Shown here piece after piece: positions 7,938-15,238 of a stretch of 64,000 nt of DNA. Origin of the DNA: Hymenobacter psoromatis (GTDB taxonomy: Bacteria > Bacteroidota > Bacteroidia > Cytophagales > Hymenobacteraceae); the NCBI GenBank assembly GCA_001596155.1, contig CP014771.1:4030001-4094000 (forward strand). The letters are read 5' to 3'. The first letter of the stretch is position 1. Each line of letters begins with the position of its first letter. The notes under the pieces were generated by a model, which was not told the DNA's origin, did not search any database, and saw only the letters and a list, made by a program, of their open reading frames with translations. The position numbers and the translations under genes are program-made.

Positions 7938-9512
7938 ATGTCCGACGCCTCCGACGCCCGCCCCATTCGCGCCGCCTTGCTTTCCGTGTATCACAAAGAC
8001 CGGCTGGCCCCGCTTGTAGCTACCCTGCGCCGCCTCGGCGTGACGCTCTACTCCACGGGCGGCACCCAGAAATTTCTCGAAGAGCAAGGCGCAGAGGTAA
8101 TTGCCGTGGAGGACCTCACCGGCTTCCCCGAAGTATTTGGGGGCCGCGTGAAAACGCTTCATCCCAAGGTATTCGGTGGCATTCTGCACCGCCGCCACGA
8201 GGCCGGCGACCTCGCCCAGGCCGCCGAGCACGGCATTCCACCCATTGATTTGGTGGTGGTCGATTTGTATCCGTTTGAGGAAACCGTGGCCAGCGGCGCG
8301 CCCGAAGCGGAAGTGATTGAGAAAATTGACATCGGCGGCATCGCGCTGCTGCGCGCCGCCGCCAAAAACTACCGCGACGTGCTGGTAGTCAGCTCGCGCG
8401 ACCAGTACGAAGCCGTGACGCAGTTGCTGGAAGAAACCAACGGCAGCCCCAGCTACGAGGAGCGCCGCCGCTACGCTGCCGCCGCTTTCTTCACGACCAG
8501 CCACTACGATACGGAGATTCAGAAATACGTGCGCCAAGGCACCGAATCGGGTTCCTGGACGACGACTTCGGTTACGGTCAATGTGGAAAGCAGTACTGGT
8601 AAGTCTGCCCGCACCCCTTTGCGCTACGGCGAAAATCCGCACCAAACCGGCTCGTTTATTGGCGACCTGGGCGCGCTGTTCGACCAATTGCACGGCAAGC
8701 AATTGAGCTACAATAATCTGGTCGATGTGGATGCCGCCGTGCAGCTCATGCGCGAGTTTGCGGGCGGGCCGCCGGCCGTGGCCATCCTCAAGCACACCAA
8801 TGCCTGCGGCGTGGCCCAGGCCGCCGACCTGCACGCGGCCTACGTCAATGCGCTGGCCTGCGACCCGGTTTCGGCTTTTGGGGGCGTCATTGTCGCGAAC
8901 CAGGAAGTGGACTTGGCCACGGCGCAGGAGCTAAATAAGTTGTTCTTTGAAGTCCTCATCGCGCCCAGCTTCGCGGCTGATGCGCTCCCCATTTTGCAGA
9001 GCAAAAAGAACCGTATTCTTTTGAAGCAGAAGCCAGTGCATTTTCCGGCTAAGCTCTTCAAAACCTTGCTCAACGGTGTGATTGAGCAAGATGCCGACTT
9101 GCAAAGCGAGACGGCGCGGGACTTCCGCACCGTCACCAAATCGGCCCCTACCCCCCTCGAAGTGGCGGCCCTGGAGTTTGCCGGCAAAATCTGCAAGCAC
9201 ACCAAAAGCAACACCATCGTGCTGGCCCGGCCCGGCCAGCTGCTGGCCTCGGGCGTGGGCCAGACCTCGCGGGTCGATGCCCTGCGCCAGGCCATCGAGA
9301 AGGCCGCGAGCTTCGGCTTCGATTTGCACGGCGCGGTGATGGCATCGGATGCGTTTTTCCCGTTTCCCGACTGCGTGGAAATCGCGGCGGCGGCGGGCGT
9401 GCGCGCCGTGGTGCAGCCCGGCGGCTCCATTAAGGACCAGGACAGCATCGACGCCTGCGACCGCCTGGGCCTGGCGATGGTGCTGACGGGCGTGCGGCAT
9501 TTCAAGCACTAG
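7938..9512 (+). CDS. purH: Bifunctional AICAR formyltransferase / IMP cyclohydrolase
   Basis: 524 residues, near the usual ~510-525. It catalyses the last two steps of de novo IMP synthesis: formylation of AICAR with 10-formyl-THF and ring closure of FAICAR. The N-terminal MGS-like cyclohydrolase domain (ALLSVYHKDRL, YSTGGTQKFL, GRVKTLHPKVFGGIL) runs to about residue 200. The transformylase domain carries LRYGENPHQ, ILKHTNACGVA and the C-terminal SDAFFPFPD, GGSIKDQDSI and HFKH end. The ATG at 7938 is chosen because family members begin right at the conserved block; an in-frame extension upstream is not conserved. The stop is followed closely by a perfect 45-bp inverted repeat. Confidence 0.97.
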   Translation: MSDASDARPIRAALLSVYHKDRLAPLVATLRRLGVTLYSTGGTQKFLEEQGAEVIAVEDLTGFPEVFGGRVKTLHPKVFGGILHRRHEAGDLAQAAEHGIPPIDLVVVDLYPFEETVASGAPEAEVIEKIDIGGIALLRAAAKNYRDVLVVSSRDQYEAVTQLLEETNGSPSYEERRRYAAAAFFTTSHYDTEIQKYVRQGTESGSWTTTSVTVNVESSTGKSARTPLRYGENPHQTGSFIGDLGALFDQLHGKQLSYNNLVDVDAAVQLMREFAGGPPAVAILKHTNACGVAQAADLHAAYVNALACDPVSAFGGVIVANQEVDLATAQELNKLFFEVLIAPSFAADALPILQSKKNRILLKQKPVHFPAKLFKTLLNGVIEQDADLQSETARDFRTVTKSAPTPLEVAALEFAGKICKHTKSNTIVLARPGQLLASGVGQTSRVDALRQAIEKAASFGFDLHGAVMASDAFFPFPDCVEIAAAAGVRAVVQPGGSIKDQDSIDACDRLGLAMVLTGVRHFKH

Positions 9513-9540
9513 CGCTGTATAAGCAAAATATGAGTTAAAT

Positions 9541-9645
9541 GAACGTCATGCTGAGCCTGTCGAAGCATCTCTACCGCGTAAGTAATCCTAACGTCAGGAG
9601 TTACTTACGCGGTAGAGATGCTTCGACAGGCTCAGCATGACGTTC
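9541..9645. repeat. Perfect 45-bp inverted repeat, 15-bp loop
   Basis: Arms 9541-9585 and 9601-9645 are exactly complementary, and the loop itself pairs partly (TCCT with AGGA). The core CATGCTGAGCCTGTCGAAGC is a sequence I recognise as frequent between genes in many Bacteroidota genomes. It fills the purH-antiporter gap (both genes rightward) and could act as a terminator-like hairpin, but there is no T-run immediately after. Confidence 0.93.
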
Positions 9646-9698
9646 GTCTTTTATTCCGGACGCGCGTAACGCCCTTCTGCAACCCTACCCCCCGTTCT

Positions 9699-11294
9699 AT
9701 GTACGAAATCGAGCTACTCGTTATTCTCCTGGCCGTGACCACGGCGCTGGCCGAGGTGGCCAACCGGCTGCGCATTCCGTACCCCGTGCTGCTGGTGCTG
9801 GCGGGCCTGGCGCTGAGCCTGTTGCCGGGCCTGCCGCCGGTGACGCTGGCCCCGGAGCTGGTGTTTTTCGTGTTTCTGCCGCCGCTGCTCTACTCGTCGG
9901 CCTGGCAGCTGTCGTGGTCGGCTTTCCGCAGTGAGATTCGGCCGATTGGGCTGCTGGCGATAGGCTGCGTGCTGTTTTCGCTGGTGCTGGTGGCGGCCGT
10001 GGCGCACTACGTGCTGCCCGGCTTTGGCTGGGGGCCGGCGTTTGTGCTGGCCGCCATTATTGCGCCCACCGATGCCGTGTCGGCTTCGGTGGCCACCAAG
10101 GGCCTGCCCATTTCGCGGCGCATCATTGCCATTCTGGAGGGCGAAAGCCTGGTGAACGACGCTACGGGCCTCATTGCTTACCGCTATGCGGTGGCGGCGA
10201 TAGTTACGGGGCAGTTTGCGCTGGGCGTGGCCGCTGGGCAGCTGGTGCTGGTGGCGGGCATTGGCGTGGGGGTAGGGCTGGCGGTGGGGGCCGCGTTTTA
10301 CCTGGTGCACCGACTCTCGCGCACCAGCGTCACCGTCGATACCAGCCTGGGCCTGCTCACGCCCTACGCCGCCTACCTGCTGGCCGAAACCGCGCACGGC
10401 TCGGGCGTGCTGGCCGTGGTGACGGCCGCCTTATTTATGAGCCAGTATTCGGCGCGCATCTTCACCCACGAAGGCCGCCTGCAGTCGGCCGCCGTGTGGG
10501 ATACGCTGTCCTTTTTGCTCAATGGCCTGGTATTCATTTTAATAGGTTTGCAGCTGCCGACCATTGTGGCGGGCGTGGCCCCCGAGCTGCGCTGGGCGCT
10601 GCTGGGCTACGGCGCGCTCATCAGCCTGGCGGTAATCGGCGCGCGGATGCTGTGGGTGTACCCCTCGGCCACGCTGTTGCGCCGGCTGGCGGCTATTGGC
10701 CACTCCAAGCAGCAGCAGCTATCGGCGGGCGAGGTCACGCTCATTGGCTGGGGCGGCATGCGCGGGGTGCTGTCGCTGGCCGCCGCGCTGGCCCTACCCC
10801 TGGCGATGCCCACGGGCGCGGGCTTTCCGCAGCGCAATCCCATTTTGCTGCTCACGTTCGTCGTCATTCTGATTTCGATACTGGTGCAGGGCCTCACGCT
10901 GCGGCCGCTCATCGGCTGGCTGGGAGTTGAGGTCGATGACGGGGCCGACCACGAGGTGCTGGAGCTGCGCCTGCGCCTGGCCAGCCAAACCATCGACTAC
11001 CTGGCCAGCCCCGCTGCCGCCGGCCAGGCCCCGCCCGAAATCCTGACCCGCATGCAGCACCGCTACCAGCAGCGCCTGGAGCGCCTGCGCCGCCGCGAAA
11101 ACTCGCCCGGCGAGGCCCTGCCCGAGATAGCCCTTACCCCCTTCCAAAAGCTGCAAGAGGTAGTCATTCACTACGAGCGCGGCTTGCTCGCCGAGCTGCG
11201 CCGCGAACAAAACACCAGCGAGGAAGCCCTGCGCAAGCTCGAAAACGAGCTCGATTTGGAGGAAGGCCGCCTGGCCCTGGACAAGGCGCAATGA
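9699..11294 (+). CDS. Na+/H+ antiporter, CPA1 family
   Basis: 531 residues, about 12 hydrophobic segments in the first ~410 and a ~120-residue cytoplasmic C-terminal helical tail rich in Arg/Glu. Family hallmarks are the FLPPLLYSSAW segment, the ion-binding IIAPTDAVSASV with its Asp, and LEGESLVNDATG. The protein exchanges protons for Na+ (or K+) across the inner membrane for pH and salt control. ATG at 9699 (MYEIELLVIL) places the first helix at the N-terminus as in homologues; the longer upstream frame would translate the inverted repeat. Several CCTACCCC/GGGGTAGG copies lie inside the gene. Confidence 0.93.
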   Translation: MYEIELLVILLAVTTALAEVANRLRIPYPVLLVLAGLALSLLPGLPPVTLAPELVFFVFLPPLLYSSAWQLSWSAFRSEIRPIGLLAIGCVLFSLVLVAAVAHYVLPGFGWGPAFVLAAIIAPTDAVSASVATKGLPISRRIIAILEGESLVNDATGLIAYRYAVAAIVTGQFALGVAAGQLVLVAGIGVGVGLAVGAAFYLVHRLSRTSVTVDTSLGLLTPYAAYLLAETAHGSGVLAVVTAALFMSQYSARIFTHEGRLQSAAVWDTLSFLLNGLVFILIGLQLPTIVAGVAPELRWALLGYGALISLAVIGARMLWVYPSATLLRRLAAIGHSKQQQLSAGEVTLIGWGGMRGVLSLAAALALPLAMPTGAGFPQRNPILLLTFVVILISILVQGLTLRPLIGWLGVEVDDGADHEVLELRLRLASQTIDYLASPAAAGQAPPEILTRMQHRYQQRLERLRRRENSPGEALPEIALTPFQKLQEVVIHYERGLLAELRREQNTSEEALRKLENELDLEEGRLALDKAQ

Positions 11295-11496
11295 TGGTAG
11301 TGACTAATGAAGAACTTTGTTAGTCTAGGACTTACGCAAATCGTCTGTCCTTGCGAGCATGTTGCGCATTAAGCAAGGTCGCGGCAATCGCCCCAGAACG
11401 ACCGGCGCGGGTGTCGTTCTGGGGCGATTGCTTCGCTTTGCTCGCAATGACAGACGATTTGCGTAAGTCCTATAGTCACTCGTCATTAGTCATTAC
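11295..11496. repeat. Nested composite inverted repeat
   Basis: Three nested arm pairs are visible. The outer pair is GGTAGTGACTAATGA (near 11296-11310) against TCATTAGTCATTACC (near 11482-11496, one mismatch). The middle pair is a perfect 24-bp arm at 11326-11349 against 11449-11472. The inner pair is a perfect 19-bp arm at 11383-11401 against 11413-11431, containing GCAATCGCCCCAGAACGAC. The middle part resembles the widespread GCGAGCAAAGCGAAGCAATC-type repeat. An 89-codon frame here is an artefact. Confidence 0.9.
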
Positions 11497-11531
11497 CTGC
11501 TGCGGCTCCTTTTCTCCACTGCGTTCTATCG

Positions 11532-11539
11532 TACCTTTG
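11532..11539 (+). promoter_or_regulatory. -7 element TACCTTTG for mreB
   Basis: TACCTTTG matches TAnnTTTG and sits 40 bp before the mreB ATG. A TTTT at about 11510-11513, 18 bp upstream, may serve as the -33 element. Confidence 0.6.
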
Positions 11540-11579
11540 TTTCTTGCTAACGCTACTTATTCCGCGCGGGGCTATCTAA

Positions 11580-12605
11580 ATGGGGTTCTTCAATTTTTTG
11601 ACCAGCGACATTGCCATTGACCTGGGCACTGCCAATACGTTAATCATTCATAATGACAAGATTGTGGTGGACGAGCCGAGCATTATCGCCAAGGACCGCA
11701 CCACCAACAAAGTCATCGCGGTGGGCACCAAGGCCCAGCAGATGCACGAAAAAACGCACGATAATATCAAGACCATCCGGCCGCTAAAGGACGGCGTAAT
11801 CGCCGATTTCCACGCGGCGGAGGAGATGATAAAGGGCCTCATCCGGCTCATCGACACGCGCAAGCGGCTGTTTCAGCCCTCGCACCGCATGGTTATCTGC
11901 ATTCCGAGCGGCATTACGGAGGTCGAGAAGCGCGCCGTGCGCGACTCGGCCGAGCACGCTGGGGCCAAGGAAGTCTGGATGATTCAGGAGCCAATGGCGG
12001 CGGCCATCGGCATTGGAATCGACGTGGAGCAACCCATCGGCTCGATGATAATCGACATCGGGGGCGGCACCACCGAGATTGCCGTCATTGCCCTGTCGGG
12101 CATCGTGTGCGACCAATCGATTAAGACGGCCGGCGACGTTTTCAACCAGGATATTCTGGATTATATGCGCCGGCAGCACAATTTGCTGATTGGCGAGCGC
12201 TCGGCCGAGCGCATTAAAATTGAGGTGGGCGCGGCCCTGACCGAGCTCGATGTGACGCCGCCCGACTACGAGGTGCGCGGCCGCGATTTGATGACGGGTA
12301 TTCCGAAAGTGATAAAAGTCACGTCGTCGGAAATCGCTATCGCGCTCGATAAATCGGTGGCCAAAATTGAGGAAGCCGTGCTCAAGGCGCTGGAAATCAG
12401 TCCGCCCGAGCTGTCGGCCGACATCTACGAAAACGGCATTCACCTCACCGGCGGCGGTGCGCTGTTGCGCGGCCTCGACAAGCGTCTGGCCGCCAAAACC
12501 AAGCTGCCCATCCACATTGCCGAAGACCCGCTGCGCGCCGTGGTACGCGGCACCGGCAAGGCCATCAAGGACATTCAAGCCTACCGGGGCGTACTACTGA
12601 CGTAG
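11580..12605 (+). CDS. mreB: Rod shape-determining protein MreB
   Basis: 341 residues, the standard length. It is the bacterial actin that polymerises under the inner membrane and directs lateral wall synthesis. The actin-like nucleotide-binding motifs are visible: IDLGTANTLI (phosphate 1), MIIDIGGGTTEIAVI (phosphate 2) and LTGGGALLRGLDKRL (adenosine). The N-terminal MGFFNFLTSD is a likely amphipathic membrane anchor. It begins the mreBCD cluster, with mreC 94 bp on and separated by a 23-bp inverted repeat whose left arm overlaps the mreB stop codon (TAG 12603-12605). Confidence 0.98.
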   Translation: MGFFNFLTSDIAIDLGTANTLIIHNDKIVVDEPSIIAKDRTTNKVIAVGTKAQQMHEKTHDNIKTIRPLKDGVIADFHAAEEMIKGLIRLIDTRKRLFQPSHRMVICIPSGITEVEKRAVRDSAEHAGAKEVWMIQEPMAAAIGIGIDVEQPIGSMIIDIGGGTTEIAVIALSGIVCDQSIKTAGDVFNQDILDYMRRQHNLLIGERSAERIKIEVGAALTELDVTPPDYEVRGRDLMTGIPKVIKVTSSEIAIALDKSVAKIEEAVLKALEISPPELSADIYENGIHLTGGGALLRGLDKRLAAKTKLPIHIAEDPLRAVVRGTGKAIKDIQAYRGVLLT

Positions 12606-12690
12606 AGTTAAGAGTTGAGAGTTAAGCGTTAAGAGTTGACCTTGTGCATTCACCGTCGCCCCTAATTCTTAACTCTCAACTCTTAACTCT
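12604..12690. repeat. Perfect 23-bp inverted repeat between mreB and mreC
   Basis: Arms 12604-12626 (AGAGTTAAGAGTTGAGAGTT...) and 12668-12690 are exact complements with a 41-bp loop. The arm itself is made of internal AGAGTT(A/G)AG units. It starts inside the mreB stop codon and ends 9 bp before the mreC ATG, so a transcript crossing it would carry a hairpin covering the mreC initiation region. Confidence 0.92.
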
Positions 12691-12699
12691 TACCTATTT

Positions 12700-13707
12700 A
12701 TGCGTAATCTCATCGCGTTTCTGCTGCGCTACCAAGGGGTGATGCTCTTCGTGCTGCTGGAGGTGGTGAGCCTGTTCTTGTTTGTTACGAATAGCTCGTA
12801 TCAGCGGGCGGCGTTTTTCAACTCGGCCAATGCCTACGCGGGCGTGGTGCTGGCGCGGCGCACCCAGGTGGCCGATTATTTCAAGCTTGATGAGCTGAAC
12901 CGGCAACTGCTGGCCGACAACGCCCGGCTGCGCCAGCAGCTCTACCCCCCCGATTTTACCCGGCGCGAGGCCGACTCGCTGCCCGTGGGCCGCGATACGC
13001 TGGGGCACGTCATTTACCGCCACCTGCGGCCCGACCCGGCCACGCTGGCGGCAAACCCAAAACCAGGAACCAGAAACCAGCAACCAGCAACTCCCGACAC
13101 CCTGTTGCTGGCGGGCGCGCGGCTGGCCACCCGCGATGCCGCCTACCCCCTGGTGCCGGCCCGAGTGCTCAACAACTCGCTGCGGGCCGTGGATAACTAC
13201 CTGACCCTGAACGTGGGCGCGGCCGACGGGGTGCAGCCCGGCCTGGGCGTGATGAGCGCCGACGGCGTGGTGGGCCAGGTGAAAGCGGTGAGCGCGCACT
13301 ACGCCACGGTGTTTTCGCTGCTGCACTCGAAGATGGCGGTGGCCGCCAAAATAAAGCGCGACGGTACCTTTGGCAGCGTGAAATGGCCCGGCGACGACTA
13401 CAGCCACGCGCTGCTCGACTACATTCCGCGCCAGAACCGCCTGGCGGTGGGCGACTCGGTGGTGACGTCGGGCTACAACGCCGTGTTCCCGGAGGGCGTG
13501 CTGGTGGGCACCGTGGAGTCGTTCGTGAAGGAGCCGGATAAGAATTTCTGGACGGTGAAGCTGCGGCTGGCCGTCGATTTTAGCCGCCTCACTTACGTGT
13601 ACGTAGTGCACAACCGCCCCCGCACCGGGCGCGACTCGCTCGAAACCGCGCTCACGGCCCCCGAGCCTACCCCGGCCAAACCGAGAGCCACCCGCCCCAC
13701 CCGATGA
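12700..13707 (+). CDS. mreC: Rod shape-determining protein MreC
   Basis: 335 residues. An N-terminal membrane anchor (~residues 12-28, VMLFVLLEVVSLFLFV) is followed by a coiled coil around LDELNRQLLADNARLRQQL and the periplasmic beta domain with LNVGAADGVQPGLGVMSADGVVGQV and VVTSGYNAVFPEGVLVG. MreC links MreB to PBP2/RodA. At about residues 120-130 the linker NPKPGTRNQQPATP is encoded by four 7-bp units (AACCAGN, 13061-13088), a non-triplet tandem repeat in a presumably essential gene. The stop overlaps the mreD start (ATGA). Confidence 0.95.
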   Translation: MRNLIAFLLRYQGVMLFVLLEVVSLFLFVTNSSYQRAAFFNSANAYAGVVLARRTQVADYFKLDELNRQLLADNARLRQQLYPPDFTRREADSLPVGRDTLGHVIYRHLRPDPATLAANPKPGTRNQQPATPDTLLLAGARLATRDAAYPLVPARVLNNSLRAVDNYLTLNVGAADGVQPGLGVMSADGVVGQVKAVSAHYATVFSLLHSKMAVAAKIKRDGTFGSVKWPGDDYSHALLDYIPRQNRLAVGDSVVTSGYNAVFPEGVLVGTVESFVKEPDKNFWTVKLRLAVDFSRLTYVYVVHNRPRTGRDSLETALTAPEPTPAKPRATRPTR

Positions 13708-14231
13708 GTACCTTGGGGGAAATCCTGCGCCAGCTGCTGCGCTTCGGGCTGTATGCGGGCGTGCAGGTGCTCCTGGTGGGGCAATTGTCGCTGTTTGGGC
13801 TGGGCTGGTGCTTTTTATATTTGGGCTTCGTGCTGTTTTTGCCGCTACGCACGCCCATCGCGGTGCAGCTGCTGCTGGGCTTCGCGATGGGGCTGGCGAT
13901 GGATATCAGCTACGACACGGGCGGGCTGCACGCGGCGGCGGCCGTGCTGCTGGCCTACCTGCGCCCCTGGGTGCTGCGCCTGCTCACGCCCCGCGACGGC
14001 TACGACGCCCAGGACACCGTGAACGTGCATCAGATGGGCTGGCAGTGGTTTCTGGTGTACCTGCTGCTGCTTGTGAGCCTGCACCACGCGCTGTATTTCT
14101 TCCTGGAATTGGGCTCGTTTCAGCACCCGTTGCGCACGCTGAGTAGGATAGGGGTGAGTATTTTGTTCACGAGCGTGGCGCTGCTGATTGTGCAGTTGCT
14201 GTTTTTTCCGGTGCGCCGCAACCGCAGCTAG
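13704..14231 (+). CDS. mreD: Rod shape-determining protein MreD
   Basis: 175 residues, almost wholly hydrophobic with about five membrane helices, matching the short integral-membrane MreD that accompanies MreC. Its ATG overlaps the mreC stop by four bases, so translation is probably coupled. Low sequence conservation is normal in this family, so the call rests on topology, length and position. It converges with the ArsI/CadI-like gene 44 bp downstream. Confidence 0.9.
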   Translation: MSTLGEILRQLLRFGLYAGVQVLLVGQLSLFGLGWCFLYLGFVLFLPLRTPIAVQLLLGFAMGLAMDISYDTGGLHAAAAVLLAYLRPWVLRLLTPRDGYDAQDTVNVHQMGWQWFLVYLLLLVSLHHALYFFLELGSFQHPLRTLSRIGVSILFTSVALLIVQLLFFPVRRNRS

Positions 14232-14275
14232 CGCCGGCCCCGTGCGGAAGCTTGGCCCGCGCGTGCGGGGCCAGG

Positions 14276-14824
14276 CTAGCAGCAGTTCGATTCTAGGGTG
14301 CGGGAGGTGGGACTGGCATAGCCGGCTGCATTCAGCGCGGCTTCGGCCAAAATTGGTAGTGCTGGCTGCGCGGCGACGCAGCACTGACTGACTTCGGAGC
14401 GGGCCGCGTCGTACTCGGCTTGGTAGCGCGGGTCGTTGAACTCGGCATCGGCGTGGAAATAGTACACTTCCCATTCTACGCCGTCGGGGTCATTCACCCA
14501 AAACTTGTCTTGCTTAGCATAGCAGCAGCTGGTGCCGATTTCTTCGCGGCTGATAAGGCCGGCGGCTTCGGCGGTGGCCCGGCGCTCGGCCAGCTCGGCC
14601 ACGGTTTCAACCTGAAAGCCCAGGTGGCCAAAATGGGACTGCACCCGGTCGGGATTTTCAACGAACGAGATAATAAGCGAGGGGTGCGCCAACGTGTATT
14701 TGGCGTAGCCAGGGCGCACTTTGCTCGGCTCCTGACCAAAGAAAGTCGTGTAGAAGCTGACCGTGGCGGCCAAGTCGGCCACGTAGAGCGAAACGTGCAT
14801 TCGGGGAAAGGTGGGGGTTGTCAT
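14276..14824 (-). CDS. ArsI/CadI-like vicinal-oxygen-chelate metalloenzyme
   Basis: 182 residues of the glyoxalase/VOC fold. The opening RMHVSLYVADLAATVSFYTTFFG, the HLGFQVE strand and TSCCYAKQDKFWVNDPDG are characteristic of the ArsI/CadI group. The vicinal cysteines (CC) and the HV..H..E metal ligands are visible. ArsI cleaves the C-As bond of organoarsenicals; CadI members are cadmium-induced. Additional Cys pairs occur near and at the C-terminus (SQCCVAA, ESNCC), which could add thiol ligands. No ars regulator is adjacent, so the metal specificity is open. Confidence 0.85.
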   Translation of the reverse strand: MTTPTFPRMHVSLYVADLAATVSFYTTFFGQEPSKVRPGYAKYTLAHPSLIISFVENPDRVQSHFGHLGFQVETVAELAERRATAEAAGLISREEIGTSCCYAKQDKFWVNDPDGVEWEVYYFHADAEFNDPRYQAEYDAARSEVSQCCVAAQPALPILAEAALNAAGYASPTSRTLESNCC

Positions 14825-15238
14825 GCTGGTGGTGAAAAAAGTGATGTCGCCCGAAATACAAGTCTGTTTGCCAGCCAGCTAGTTGGCTAATGGCCATTCG
14901 TGCCGGGTGGGCGAAGGCTTTGGCAATCCGTGCCAGCGGCTGCTACTCAGCAATAAAGGCGGCGGGTTGGGCTTGGAGCAAGGGGGTAGGAAATTTTATG
15001 TGGTAAATGTACGGCGTGGTATATTGTGCAAATACAGCGCACCAGGCCGTGCGGCGAAACCCTACCCCCTGGCCTTTCGCTGAAGAAGACGCGAATTGAA
15101 AAAATCCGGGAGCCAGCGGCTTTTTTAGAGGGGGTATAAGGGGTGAGAATTCGTGCTGCCCACCAGGAAGCGCAGTGTGCATTTCGCCGGCTTCCGGCAT
15201 CTTTGGGCTGTTAACCCCAGCCGTTCGGCCCGTTTTTC
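14825..15238. other. Intergenic region upstream of the alpha-2-macroglobulin gene
   Basis: A 414-bp gap between two divergent genes. CATCTTTG at 15198-15205 is one base off the -7 consensus and lies about 33 bp before the ATG, so it may be the promoter. Two motif copies (GGGGGTAGG near 14982 and CCTACCCC near 15060) are present. Short frames here lack support. Confidence 0.45.

Noticed and set aside
11351..11620. 89-codon frame upstream of mreB
   Set aside because: It lies within the nested inverted repeat and overlaps the mreB start.
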